Shown: piece by piece, positions 18,022 to 27,507 of the stretch | Position numbering within the stretch: the stretch's first letter is position 1 | Layout: every line of letters begins with the position of its first letter | Assembly (NCBI GenBank): GCA_963728295.1 | Contig: CAVSKB010000024.1 | Location: forward strand, 94,684 to 158,683 | Direction of reading: 5' to 3' | DNA: 64,000 nt | Source of the DNA: DATJKD01 sp963728295 | GTDB taxonomy: Bacteria; Pseudomonadota; Gammaproteobacteria; Steroidobacterales; Steroidobacteraceae | Notes under the pieces: generated by a model | Told to the model about the DNA's origin: nothing | The model's input: only the letters and a program-made list of their open reading frames with translations | Database searches by the model: none | Program-made: the position numbers and the translations under genes

Positions 18022-19095
18022 TCAGGAGAGCCGTTTACCAGCTCGGAGCGCCTGCACTATCTCGAGTGCTGTCTGTTCGCAGGGTGGCAGCTCGGCATCC
18101 GATACGCCCTTCGGCGTAACGCGCTCTCCCCAGCGGACGAGATGCGCACACCAGGTGAGTCCGGCGCCGAACGCGGGCATCAGCAGCAGCCCGCCGGCCG
18201 GAACGCGGCCTTCCTCCAGCGCTTCGACCAGCGCCACCGGCACGGTCGCGGCCGACATGTTTCCGTAGCGCTGGACGTTGACGAAAACGCGATCCATGCC
18301 GACACCTGCGCGCTTCGCGACCGCCTCGATGATCCGCAGGTTGGCCTGGTGCGGGATGACGAGCGAAATATCCTCCGGTCGCACACGCTGCGTCTCGAGC
18401 ACATTGTTGCAGGCGCCAGCCATACCGAGCACCGCGCGTTTGAAGATCTCCGGCCCCTCGAACACCCATTCGGTGTCGCCGTACAGCCGGCCAGTGTGCG
18501 CATACCGCGCACCCATGCCTTCGATCACCAGCGTGTCCCGGGCGTCGCTGTCGCAACCGAGTTTCTCTGCGAGCAGGCCCTCGACCGAATCGGTCGCCTC
18601 GATCACGACCGCGGCGCAGCCGTCACCGAACAGCACCGAGACGCCGCGGTTCTCCCACTCCATGAATGCGCTGATCAGCTCGCCCCCGAGCACGAGCGCA
18701 TTGCGCACCACCCCGGTGCGGACCATCGCGTTCGCCGAGCTCAAGGCGTACAGGAAGCTGGTGCAGGCCGTGTTGACGTCCATCGCGCCGGCTCGGCGCG
18801 CGCCGAGGCGCACTTGCAGACCCGAGGCCTGGTTCGGTACGAGGTCATCGACGCTGCAGCTTCCCATCACGATCAGCTCGACCGCGGCGGGGTCGAGGCC
18901 GGCCGCAGCAAGCGCGCGCATCGACGAAACGTAGGCGAGATCGCCGAGCGGCACGTGCGAAATACGCCGTTCCTTGATCCCGGTCCGGCTGGTGATCCAC
19001 TCGTCGCTGGTGTCGAGAAAGGTCGCGAGGTCGGCGTTGCTCAGAACTGCCGGCGGCAGGCACTTCCCCCAACCCGTGATCGCCGCGTACGTCAC
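18022..19095 (-). CDS. 3-oxoacyl-ACP synthase III-like protein (FabH family)
   Basis: 357 residues with the KAS III catalytic triad: Cys in DVNTACTSFLYAL, His in VIPHQANLRIIEAV, and Asn in QRYGNMSAATVPVALVEAL. The N-terminal SDEWITSRTGIKERR block is also typical. KAS III enzymes condense acyl-CoA with malonyl-ACP. It is not next to fab genes and is longer than canonical FabH by about 35 residues at the C-terminus, so a paralogue using a special acyl primer is possible. It is followed on the same strand by the EamA permease. Confidence 0.85.
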   Translation of the reverse strand: MTYAAITGWGKCLPPAVLSNADLATFLDTSDEWITSRTGIKERRISHVPLGDLAYVSSMRALAAAGLDPAAVELIVMGSCSVDDLVPNQASGLQVRLGARRAGAMDVNTACTSFLYALSSANAMVRTGVVRNALVLGGELISAFMEWENRGVSVLFGDGCAAVVIEATDSVEGLLAEKLGCDSDARDTLVIEGMGARYAHTGRLYGDTEWVFEGPEIFKRAVLGMAGACNNVLETQRVRPEDISLVIPHQANLRIIEAVAKRAGVGMDRVFVNVQRYGNMSAATVPVALVEALEEGRVPAGGLLLMPAFGAGLTWCAHLVRWGERVTPKGVSDAELPPCEQTALEIVQALRAGKRLS

Positions 19096-19252
19096 CGCAT
19101 AGGCTCCCGCTCATCGCCGAAGCCGCCACTCTACCAGCACGGGACGGCCCTGCCCCGCGCCGGGTACGCGCGCTCCAGGCTCGGGGCGGCCCCCGGACGG
19201 AAACGCTACAATGCGGCTTCCTGCACGATGCCAACAGGTCGAGGGGCAAGCG

Positions 19253-20550
19253 ATGAACAAGGCGAATCATGTTCTGAAGGCGGCGCTGGCCGCCGCCGGT
19301 CTGGTCGGCGCGGTTACGATGTACGCGCTCCCCATCGTCGCGGTCGCTGAGGATCCAAAGCCCCCTAAGCTGAACGCCAAGGTGCAGAAGGCGCTGGCGG
19401 GTGCGCAGGAAGCCATCCAGGCCAAGGACTGGGCCAAGGCAAAGGAAGGGATCGACGCCGCACGTGCGGTCGAGGGCAAGGGCCCCTACGACGAATTCAT
19501 GATCGCCGAGCTAAGCGGCTTCGTGCAGCTCAATGAGAAAGACTATGCCGCGGCGGCCGCGAGCTTCGAGGAGACCGTCAAGTCGGGCTATGTCCCGGCT
19601 GCGGACCTTCCGCAGCGCAACAAGGTCCTGGCGCAGCTGTATTTCCAGACGGAGAACTATCGCGAAGGCGATCGAGTACGGAAACGCAGTATCTCGCGGG
19701 TGCCCCGTCGGACCAGACGATCGGCGACCTGGTCGCGCGCGGGTATTTCCTCCAGAAGGACTATGCCAACGCGCGCACCACCGCGAAGAAGCTGGCCGAC
19801 GCTTCTGCGAAGCCCAGCGAGCAGATCCTGCAAGTGCTGCTGGCGAGCAACCTGGAGCTCGATGATCGCCCGGCGATCTTTGCGACGCTCGAAAGCCTGG
19901 TAAAGCATTACCCGCAGCCGAAGTACTGGAACGACCTGCTCAACAACCAGCTTTTCGCCAGCAAGACCGACCGCGAGCTGCGCAGCCTCTATCGCCTGAT
20001 GGAGGATACGAAGGTGCTGGACAAGGGAGAGGAGTACGCCGAGATGGCTGCCGCGCTCGTCGGTGGTGGATTTCCGAGCGAAGCAAAGCGAGTGCTCGAC
20101 AAGGCGATGTCGGAAGGCCTGCTGCAGGGAGAGGATAAGACCCGTGCGCAGCAGGATCTGGAGCGGGCCCGCTCGGGCGCCGAGTCTGATCGCAAGGAAC
20201 TGGCCGGCGCCGACGCGGCGCTCGCGGCGGCCAAGACCGGCAACGACATGGTCTCGCTTGGCAAGCTCTACTTCAGCACCGGCGAATACGCCAAGTCGGC
20301 GGACGCCCTCCAGAAGGGCCTTGCAAAAGGCGGTGTCAGCGACGCTGATGACGCGAACACCCTTCTCGGCATCGCGTTGGCGCGCGCGGCCAGACCGGCG
20401 GACGCAGTCGCTGCGTTTCAGGCGATCAAGGACCCGAGGCTGGCCGAGCTTGGACGGCTCTGGCAAATCGCCGTTCAGCCACCTGCACCTGCCGCGGAGC
20501 CCGCTACGCCGGCGGCACCCGCGCAGCCGGCGACTGCGCCCGGAGGCTGA
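19253..20550 (+). CDS. Secreted TPR-repeat protein, paralogue of the TonB-locus TPR gene, two frameshifts
   Basis: The ATG at 19253 follows a GAGGGG ribosome-binding site and opens a signal peptide (ALAAAGLVGAVTMYALPIVA). Helical TPR-like units follow. The frame breaks twice near 19672 and 19691; removing one base at each joins NYRE to AIEYGN and then to QYLAGAPSDQTIGDLVARGY, after which the frame is open to 20550. The restored protein is about 430 residues and ends in a Pro/Ala-rich tail (PPAPAAEPATPAAPAQPATA). Throughout it is alignable by eye to the gene on the opposite strand at 20581-21789, including AKGGVSDADDANTLLGIALA. Likely periplasmic; function unknown. Confidence 0.8.
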
Positions 20551-20580
20551 CTTTGGCCGTGATGCGCGCCGGGCTGGCCG

Positions 20581-21789
20581 TCAGCCGGCGTGCAACGCCC
20601 AGACGCGGGCGATCTCGGCCAGCTTGGGGTCTTTCACCTGGGTGAAGGCCTTGCCGGCGTCGCTGTTTCGGTTGGTGCGAGCGAGCGCGATCCCGAGCAG
20701 CATATTGGCGTCGTCCGCGTTGCTGACGCCGCCCTTTGCCAGAGCCTTACGCAGCGCCTCGACCGCCTTTGGATAGTTGGCCTGCCCGAAGTACAGCCGC
20801 CCCGCCTGATACATGTCTTCGCCCGAGGTGCCAGCGGCAACCGACTTGGCCGCCGCCGCAGTGGCTGCCGATTGTTTTGCGAGCTCCTTCTCGGCGGACG
20901 CCATTGTCCGCTGGACCCGGTTCTCCTCCTCCGGCGTGAACACCTTCGCCGCCGTGCCCGCTTCGATGACGCGACGACCCTCCGCCGGGAACCCTTCGAC
21001 GATCAGCGCCTCGGCCATGTCGAAGTAGTCACTGCTCTTCTCGAGCGCCCCGACATCCTGCGAAAGCCGGTAGAGCGCGAGCTTCTCGTCGTCTCCCTTG
21101 GCCTGGTTGAAATAGGTCTTGAGCAGACTCTTCCACGTCTCGGGCGTCGGGTAGAACTTCAGCAGCCGCTCGAGCGCCTTGGCGGTGCCCGCCTTGTCGC
21201 CAAGCTCGTAGTTGCTGCGCAGCACTAGTTGCAGCAGGTCCTCGCTCGGCTGCCCGGCACTGTTCATCCGTTCCGCAGTCGAGATGGCAGCCTTGTAGTT
21301 CTTCTGCTGGTAGTAGCCCTGCGCGACCATCATCTGCATTTCGCGGTCGCCGGGGACCGCCTTCAGATAGTCGTTAGCGACCTGGATCGCCTTGCCGAAG
21401 TTGCCGGCGCGGAAGTAGAGCTGCGCGAGCGTCTTCGAGCGCTGCGTGCGCTCGCCCGCAGGCATCTGCCCGGACGCCATCTGCTGCTCCAGCAACTTCG
21501 CCGCTTCCGCGTTGCGCCCCTGCTGCAGGTACACGTACAGCTGGAGCTCGTTGATCTTGTAATCTTCGAACGCAGAGCGGGGCTGTATCGACTGCGCCTG
21601 ACGGATCGCCTTGGTGGCGGTGTCCCATTGCTTCCTGCTGATGGCAGCCTGCGCCTCCTTGAGGTGCTTGCCGACCGCCTGGCTGACGGTCTGCTGCGCG
21701 ACCGCGACAGCGGGCAACAACGCCCCCGCAACCGTCGCCACCGCTGCTGCGCTCAACGCCGCGCTCAGTACAACACTCGCTTTGCTCAT
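20581..21789 (-). CDS. Secreted TPR-repeat protein of the TonB/ExbBD locus
   Basis: 402 residues with a signal peptide (SAALSAAAVATVAGALLPAV then AVAQQ) and repeated helical hairpins of TPR type (for example KTLAQLYFRAGNFGKAIQVA, QGYYQQKNYKAAISTAERM, YQAGRLYFGQANYPKAVEAL). It closes a minus-strand run tonB-exbB-exbD-exbD-TPR, an arrangement I know from other gammaproteobacteria in which the TPR protein accompanies a specialised TonB complex. It starts 35 bases after the second exbD. It converges on its paralogue with 30 bases between the stops. Its role in the complex is not established. Confidence 0.85.
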   Translation of the reverse strand: MSKASVVLSAALSAAAVATVAGALLPAVAVAQQTVSQAVGKHLKEAQAAISRKQWDTATKAIRQAQSIQPRSAFEDYKINELQLYVYLQQGRNAEAAKLLEQQMASGQMPAGERTQRSKTLAQLYFRAGNFGKAIQVANDYLKAVPGDREMQMMVAQGYYQQKNYKAAISTAERMNSAGQPSEDLLQLVLRSNYELGDKAGTAKALERLLKFYPTPETWKSLLKTYFNQAKGDDEKLALYRLSQDVGALEKSSDYFDMAEALIVEGFPAEGRRVIEAGTAAKVFTPEEENRVQRTMASAEKELAKQSAATAAAAKSVAAGTSGEDMYQAGRLYFGQANYPKAVEALRKALAKGGVSNADDANMLLGIALARTNRNSDAGKAFTQVKDPKLAEIARVWALHAG

Positions 21790-21823
21790 CGGTTTCCTCG
21801 TCGGCGCCGGCGGACCCGGCCCG

Positions 21824-22246
21824 TTACATGAATTCTTCCGCGCCGATCAATCCGATCTTGGTCAACTTGTTGCGCTGCGCGGCCGCCAGCACGCGCGCCA
21901 CGATGTCGTAGTTCGCACGCTTGTTCGGCCGGATGTGCAACTCGGGCTGCGGATCCATTGCCGCTTCGCGGCGGAAGTAGCCTTCGAGCGCGTCGACGCT
22001 CGGAATCTCGGTCCCGTTCCAGGTGATCGTCCCGTCGAACAGGATCTCGAGATTGATGATGACCGGCGGGGTCGGTGGCTCCAGCTGGTTCGGGTCCGGC
22101 CGCGGCATGTCGAGCTTCACCGCGTGCGTCATCACCGGGATCGTGATGATGAACATGACCAGCAGCACGAGCAGGACGTCGATCAGCGGCGTCATGTTGA
22201 TGTCCATCATCGGCTCATCCGCGCCGCCGCCAGTGCTCATTCCCAT
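21824..22246 (-). CDS. exbD: ExbD/TolR biopolymer transport protein (second of pair)
   Basis: 140 residues: a short cytoplasmic start, one membrane helix (IDVLLVLLVMFIITIPVMTH) preceded by DINMTPL with the proton-path Asp (D in LIDVLL), then a periplasmic domain. ExbD works with ExbB as the proton-driven stator that powers TonB. The gene lies between the other exbD and the TPR gene. Two different ExbD proteins in one locus are common in TonB systems of Xanthomonas-like bacteria. Confidence 0.92.
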   Translation of the reverse strand: MGMSTGGGADEPMMDINMTPLIDVLLVLLVMFIITIPVMTHAVKLDMPRPDPNQLEPPTPPVIINLEILFDGTITWNGTEIPSVDALEGYFRREAAMDPQPELHIRPNKRANYDIVARVLAAAQRNKLTKIGLIGAEEFM

Positions 22247-22291
22247 CCGTATGACTCCTCTAGGAGATAGATGCGCCAGGCCGCCGGAAGT

Positions 22292-22726
22292 TCAGCGTCG
22301 CATGCCCCGGTCGGGCTCGGTGATGAACCCCACCTTCTGGATGCCCGATCTCTGACAGAGCACCATGACCCGGCCGACGTGCTCGTACTTGGTCAGCCGG
22401 TCCCCCCGCACATGGATCTCGGGCTGCGGGACCTGCACGGCGACGGATTTCAGGCGCTCGAGCAGCGCCTCCTGGGTCGGCACCAGCGCCGTGTTCCAGT
22501 AGACGTTGCCGTCCTTGTCGACCGCGATGTTGATGTTCTCGGGCTTGGTCACCGTCGCCTGGTTGGCGGCCTTCGGCAACTCCACCTTCACGGACTGCGT
22601 GATCACCGGGATCGTGATGATGAAGATGATCAGCAGCACCAGCATCACGTCGACGAGCGGCGTGACGTTGATTTCCGACATCGCCCGGTCTTCGCCTTCG
22701 TCGCTCGTGCTGACTGAGACTGCCAT
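22292..22726 (-). CDS. exbD: ExbD/TolR biopolymer transport protein (first of pair)
   Basis: 144 residues from the ATG at 22726, which has a GGAGG site upstream; the same frame is open far into exbB but that extension is a shadow. One membrane helix (VDVMLVLLIIFIITIPVITQ) with the conserved Asp follows the SEINVTPL start, and a periplasmic domain follows. It differs from the second ExbD throughout the periplasmic part, so the pair may form a hetero-oligomeric stator. Confidence 0.93.
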   Translation of the reverse strand: MAVSVSTSDEGEDRAMSEINVTPLVDVMLVLLIIFIITIPVITQSVKVELPKAANQATVTKPENINIAVDKDGNVYWNTALVPTQEALLERLKSVAVQVPQPEIHVRGDRLTKYEHVGRVMVLCQRSGIQKVGFITEPDRGMRR

Positions 22727-22758
22727 GTGGATCGCCTCCGTGGGATTCCCGGTGCGGC

Positions 22759-23481
22759 CTACTTGCGGGCGCCCGCGATGACCTTCGCGCCGGTCCCTTC
22801 GACACGCGAGCCGCTGACGATCACCTGCTCCAGGTCGTTCGCGAACAGCTTGACGCGCTCCATGATCGTCTTGTTGCGGCCGAGCAGATAGTTGTAGCCC
22901 AGCACCGCGGGCACGGCGACCGCGAGGCCGATGGCGGTCATGATCAGCGCCTCGCCGACCGGACCCGCGACCTTGTCGATGCTCGCCTGGCCGGCGATAC
23001 CGATGTTGACCAGGGCGTGATAGATGCCCCACACCGTGCCGAACAGCCCGATGAACGGGGCGGTCGAGCCGGTCGTCGCGAGGAACGGGAGCTGCGTGCT
23101 GAGCGCGTTGCCGATCCGGCCCACTGCGCGGGCCATCACGTTGTCGATCCACTCGTGCAGAGGAACCTGCTGCGTAAGCCGCTCGTCATGGTGCTCGGCG
23201 GCGTCGATCGCCTCGGAGGCGATACCCTTGAAGACGTTGCCCTTCCCGGTGAGCTTGGCGACACCGGCCTTGATGTTCTCGGCCTGCCAGAAGGCCTTCT
23301 CGACCTCACGCGCCTGGCGCAGCAGCCGCCGCTGCTCCCACCACTTGGTAAAGATGATGAACCACGAATACGCGGACATCAGCGCCAGCAGGATCAGGGT
23401 GCCCTTCGCGACGAAGTCTCCCTGCGCCCACAGCGCGCTCAGCCCGTACGGGTTTTCGACAGAAACAGTATCGGGGTCCAT
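22759..23481 (-). CDS. exbB: ExbB/TolQ/MotA-family proton channel protein
   Basis: 240 residues with three membrane segments: LILLALMSAYSWFIIFTKWW near the N-terminus, LPFLATTGSTAPFIGLFGTV then WGIYHALV, and ALIMTAIGLAVAVPAVLGYN. The TGSTAPFIGLFGTVWGI and GLAVAVPAV blocks are the hallmark of the family. It forms the channel ring around ExbD that energises TonB. It lies between tonB and the two exbD genes in one operon. Confidence 0.94.
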   Translation of the reverse strand: MDPDTVSVENPYGLSALWAQGDFVAKGTLILLALMSAYSWFIIFTKWWEQRRLLRQAREVEKAFWQAENIKAGVAKLTGKGNVFKGIASEAIDAAEHHDERLTQQVPLHEWIDNVMARAVGRIGNALSTQLPFLATTGSTAPFIGLFGTVWGIYHALVNIGIAGQASIDKVAGPVGEALIMTAIGLAVAVPAVLGYNYLLGRNKTIMERVKLFANDLEQVIVSGSRVEGTGAKVIAGARK

Positions 23482-23551
23482 GGTGGTGTCTTCCTCTGAA
23501 CGATTCGTTGTCTGTAGTTATGGCCACGCCGTCGCGGCCGCCGGATTCGGG

Positions 23552-24205
23552 TCAGTCGGTCAATCGGAACGTGACGGCGAAGATATGCCACATGGCCACC
23601 GGCTTCCCGTCTTCCTTACCGGGGACGAAGCGCCAGTTACGCTGCACTTCCTTGACGGCGGCTTCGTCGAGCTTCGGGAAGCCACTCGACTTCGCGATCT
23701 TGATCTCGCCGGCCCGGCCGGTCTCGAGCACGTACACCTGCAAATTGACCGTGCCCTCCTCGCCTGCGCGTCGCGAGGCCGGGGGATATTCGGGTTGCGT
23801 GATGCGCGCGCCCTTCCCCTGCGTCGACGGTGGCGTCTTGACCCCGCCCGAGGGCGCCGGCTTGGGCGGGGCCGCGACCACGGGTCGTTCAGTGGTGGCC
23901 GTGATGGCCGTGGTCGGCGCGGTCGACACCGGCGCTGCGATCTGGAAGTCGGGTGGCGGAACGAACGGCGGTGGCGGCGCGTAATCGGGGGGCGGTGGCG
24001 GTGGCGGTTCCTCGTCCTTGATCTCTTCGTCGACGATCTCCGTTTCGACCGGTGGCGCTACGAACTCGACGATGGCCTTGCCGAGCCCGGAATTGAGCAC
24101 CCAGATGAACATCACATGGATCGCCACGACCAGGACGAACGCGAGAGTGCGTTTCTGGTTCTTGGCCGGATCGTCGAAGGCAAAGCTGTGAACGGAGTGC
24201 TCCAC
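23552..24205 (-). CDS. tonB: TonB energy-transducing protein
   Basis: About 217 residues. One N-terminal membrane helix (TLAFVLVVAIHVMFIWVLNS) anchors it in the inner membrane. A Glu/Asp/Pro-rich spanning segment follows (EEPPPPPPPDYAPPPPFVPP), then the C-terminal domain with YPPASRRAGEEGTVNLQVYV and a final WRFVPGKEDGKPV block typical of TonB. The preferred start is a GTG at 24205 with GGAGGGG just upstream; the frame is open a further 21 codons. A plausible promoter lies at 24272-24300. Confidence 0.9.
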   Translation of the reverse strand: MEHSVHSFAFDDPAKNQKRTLAFVLVVAIHVMFIWVLNSGLGKAIVEFVAPPVETEIVDEEIKDEEPPPPPPPDYAPPPPFVPPPDFQIAAPVSTAPTTAITATTERPVVAAPPKPAPSGGVKTPPSTQGKGARITQPEYPPASRRAGEEGTVNLQVYVLETGRAGEIKIAKSSGFPKLDEAAVKEVQRNWRFVPGKEDGKPVAMWHIFAVTFRLTD

Positions 24206-24541
24206 GTCCCCTCCAAGCCGTATCAGCTCGAACTTCCAGCGCTGCCCGGTCCTTCCGACCCCGGGCAAATCACACTACAAGAGCCGTTCGACCGTCGCAA
24301 CCCCTTGAAGGCAAGCTCAAAGCGACCCTCAGGGTGCCGCCCGCGCCGCCGACTGGGGAATTAATCGTTCGATTGTCGCTGGCTCATTCCCGCCGGGCCC
24401 CGTTGCCCGGTGAACCGCGTGGCGACTCTACCGGTCGCCGCGATCCAACTCAATAGCGGCGCAGCCCCGGACGTAGCGTCGGAGCCTCCATGGGAGCCTC
24501 CATATAAATGGAACGTGCGCCTCGCCCGCGCCAATGTAGCG
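24206..24541 (-). promoter_or_regulatory. ilvD-tonB intergenic region with candidate tonB promoter
   Basis: 336 bases without a gene between ilvD and tonB, both minus strand. It contains TTGCGA (plus 24295-24300) and TAGTGT (plus 24272-24277) spaced 17 bases, a fair sigma-70 promoter for the tonB operon. A 12-base tandem duplication lies near the ilvD side (see separate entry). No Fur-box palindrome was recognised. Confidence 0.4.
24481..24503. repeat. Short tandem duplication (GGAGCCTCCAT x2)
   Basis: The 11-base unit GGAGCCTCCAT occurs at 24481-24491 and again at 24493-24503 with a period of 12. It lies just past the ilvD stop. On the minus strand it reads ATGGAGGCTCC twice. No function is evident. 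Confidence 0.6.
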
Positions 24542-26223
24542 TCAGCGATCGGTCACCGCGCCTAGCGAGGCGCTGCTCACGAGCTGCGCGTACTTGGCGA
24601 GCACGCCGCGGGTCGCATACGGCTGGGGCGCCCGCCAGCTGCGCCTGCGCGCATCGAGCGTCGGCGGCATCGACCAGCAGATTGATCTCGCGAAGAACTG
24701 CGTCGATCGTGATCCGGTCGCCGTCGCGTACCAGCGCCAGCGTGCCCCCGGCGTAGGCCTCGGGCGAGACGTGACCCACGACAAACCCGTGGCTGCCGCC
24801 CGAAAACCGCCCGTCGGTGACGAGAGCGACCTTGTCGCCGAGACCACGGCCCATGATCGCCGCCGTCGGACTCAGCATCTCGCGCATTCCCGGCCCGCCC
24901 CGTGGTCCCTCGTAGCGCACGACGATCACGTCGCCGGCCTTCACCACGCCATCCAGAATCGCCTGCAGCGTCGCCTCCTCGCCGTCGAACACCCGTGCCC
25001 GCCCGGAGAACTGGAGCCCTTCCTTCCCGGTAATTTTTGCAACCGCGCCTTCCGGCGCGAGATTCCCGTACATCACGATCAGGTGAGAGTCGGGTTTGAT
25101 CGGATCGGCGAGCGGTCGAATGATCCGCTGCCCCGGCGGATACGGTTTCACGCGCCGCAGGTTGGCTGCGAGCGTGCGGCCGGTGACGGTCAGGCAGTCA
25201 CCGTGGAGCAGCCCCGCCTCGAGCAGCGTTCGCATCAGCGGCTGGATCCCTCCGATCCGGATCAGATCGGACATCGAGTGCAGCCCGGAAGGCCGCAGAT
25301 CAGCCAGTACGGGTACGCGGCTGCCGATGCGCGTGAAGTCGTCGAGGACCAGCGGCACTCGGGCCGCATGCGCTATCGCGAGCAGATGCAGCACGGCGTT
25401 CGTCGAGCCGGACAGCGCGATGCTCACGACGATCGCGTTCTCGAACGCCTCGCGCGTCAGGATGTCGGACGGGCGGATGCCGCGCCGTATGAGGTCGACC
25501 ACCGCGCGCCCTGCCCGCCCGGCATCGTCACGCTTATGACGCGAGACCGCTTCCTGCGCCGAGCTGTTCGCCAGGCTCATTCCCAGCGCTTCGATCGCCG
25601 ACGCCATGGTGTTGGCCGTGTACATGCCACCGCAGCTGCCCGGCCCGGGAATCGAGCTGCGCTCGACCTCCCGCAGCTCGCGATCGGTAATCGCGCCCTG
25701 CGCGCGGGCGCCGACGGCCTCGAACACCGAGACGATGTCCCGCTTCGGCTGCGCCCGGTCGTATCGTGCCGCCATAGACGAACACAGCCGGGCGGTTCAG
25801 GCGCGCGATCGCCATCATGCAGCCCGGCATGTTCTTGTCGCAGCCGCCAATCGCGACCAGGCCGTCGAAGCCCTGCGCCCCGACCACCGTCTCGATCGAG
25901 TCCGCGATCACTTCGCGCGACACGAGCGAGTAACGCATGCCCGGCGTCCCCATCGAGATTCCATCCGAAACGGTGATGGTGCCGAACACCGTACTCTTGG
26001 CTCCGGCGGCGTCCGCACCCGCGGCCGCGGCCGCCGCCAGCCGGTCGATGTGCATGTTGCACGGCGTGAGCGTGCTCCAGGTGGATGCCACGCCCACCTG
26101 CGGCTTGCGGAAGTCACGATCCGTGTACCCGACCGCGCGCAGCATCGCGCGGCTCGGCGTCTGCTTCAGCCCGTCGAACACCAGGCTCGAATGCACGCGT
26201 GTGTCGACCTTGCGCCGGCTCAT
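24542..26223 (-). CDS. ilvD: Dihydroxy-acid dehydratase IlvD, two frameshifts
   Basis: Makes the 2-keto acids of isoleucine and valine by dehydration. The ATG at 26223 has an AGGAGA site and is followed by LKQTPSRAMLRAVGYTDRDF, TPCNMHID with an Fe-S cysteine, and IGGCDKNMPGCMMA with the other cluster cysteines. Near 25765 one extra base shifts the frame; it continues as QPKRDIVSVFEAVGAR, GPGSCGGMYTANTMA, YEGPRGGPGMREM and FSGGSHGFVVGHVSPEA. A second shift near 24670 moves to TLDARRRSWRAPQP, giving the normal C-terminus and a stop at 24542. Restored length is about 560 residues, as expected. Both shifts are single insertions. Confidence 0.92.
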
Positions 26224-27491
26224 CGTTTCTCCTGTCTGCAGCCCGCTCATTGTGCGTTGCCTGGTCCATCGCCGTGAACTCCCGCGCGCCTGCGACGATC
26301 AGCGCGAGCGGCAGAACGAGCGCCCAGCGGCCGAGCCCTGCGCGCAGATACTCGAGCCCGTGATAGGCCGCAACGGCCACCGGCGGCGCGATCAACCCGC
26401 GCAGCCCGGTCAGCGTTACGTGCAGGGCCATGTAGCGCGTTTCCTCGCCTCGTGGCGCGAAGTCGTTGTGCCCGAGAGACCAGCCGAGGCTCCCCGCCGC
26501 GAGCGACACGCCCATCAGCAGGGCGCCCGGCCAGACGAGCACCGGGAGGCGCAGCAGGATCGCCGCTGCGAGCAGACCTGATGCCGCCACGAGCACCCAG
26601 CCGTGCCGCGAGCGGAAAGCCACCACGTGATGGCGGTCGAGATAGCTCGCCCAGGGCTGGATCGCAAGGGGAATCACCAGCACCGGCACCGCGGTGGTCA
26701 CCGCGATCTGCCAGAACGACGGCCGATGCAGAACCTCGTCAAAGCACACGACCAGCACCGGGATCAGCGTCAGATTGCCGGCGCCGAACAACGACATCGC
26801 GTACATGTAGCGGCGGAACGAGGCATCGCGCGCCAGCAGTTCACGCACGCCGCCCAGGCTGAAGCTCGCGCCCTCGACGAGGCGGGCGCGCTCGGCAGCG
26901 AGCAGCGTCTCCTCGTTCCGCACGCGAAAGCGACGAAACGCGATGCTCCCTGCCAGGCCGCAGCCCGCCGCCACCAGGATCCAGACGCGGTACCAGGGTT
27001 CGCCGCGCTCGAGCAGCCAGCCAAGCGCGAGACCCGCCGCGGCGAGGGCGATCGAGGTATTGACGGCGATGCGGCCGGTGATGCGCGCCCGCAGCCGCCG
27101 TGGATAGTTCACGCTCCACAACACGGCGCGTACGGTATCCACGCCGCACCAGAGCACGCGTGCGCAACCGTACAGCAGCAGAAACAGCAGCAGCCCCGCG
27201 CCGCTCGCCGGGAGCAGCGCCAGCGCCGCCACGCAGACCGTCATCGCGAGCAGCAGCGGCTGCAGGAAGCGGATCTTGGGCTGGCCCTGCACCCGGCGGG
27301 CGAACACGAGGCTCGCGAGGTTCGACCAGGCGGGCGCCGCGCTCACCATGGCGAGCACGATATCGACCAGCATGCCGCGGCGCGGCGCCGACGAAGAGCG
27401 CCCGCACCATCACCGCCGCGGTTCCGCCCTCGATGACCCCCAGGCACAGGTACACCAGCGTCCATGCGCGCCGCTCGAACGACAGGTCCAT
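26114..27491 (-). CDS. MFS-type multi-spanning permease, frameshifted
   Basis: The first segment starts at the ATG 27491 (MDLSFERRAWTLVYLCLGVI then EGGTAAVMVRALF). One extra G near 27375 shifts the frame, which then runs MLVDIVLAMVSAAPAWSNLA through about ten hydrophobic segments, including LGWSLGHNDFAPRGEE. It resembles major-facilitator proteins without a recognised substrate. The written frame overlaps the ilvD start by 110 bases and turns charged after REFTAMDQ, so another indel near 26270 may hide a true stop at the ilvD ribosome-binding site. It sits between a leucyl aminopeptidase and ilvD on the same strand. Confidence 0.7.
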
Positions 27492-27507
27492 CGGGGCCGC
27501 GCCGGGC

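Noticed and set aside
23017..24364. Long plus-strand open frames across exbB/tonB
   Set aside because: Antisense to clear ExbB and TonB coding sequence; no recognisable domains.
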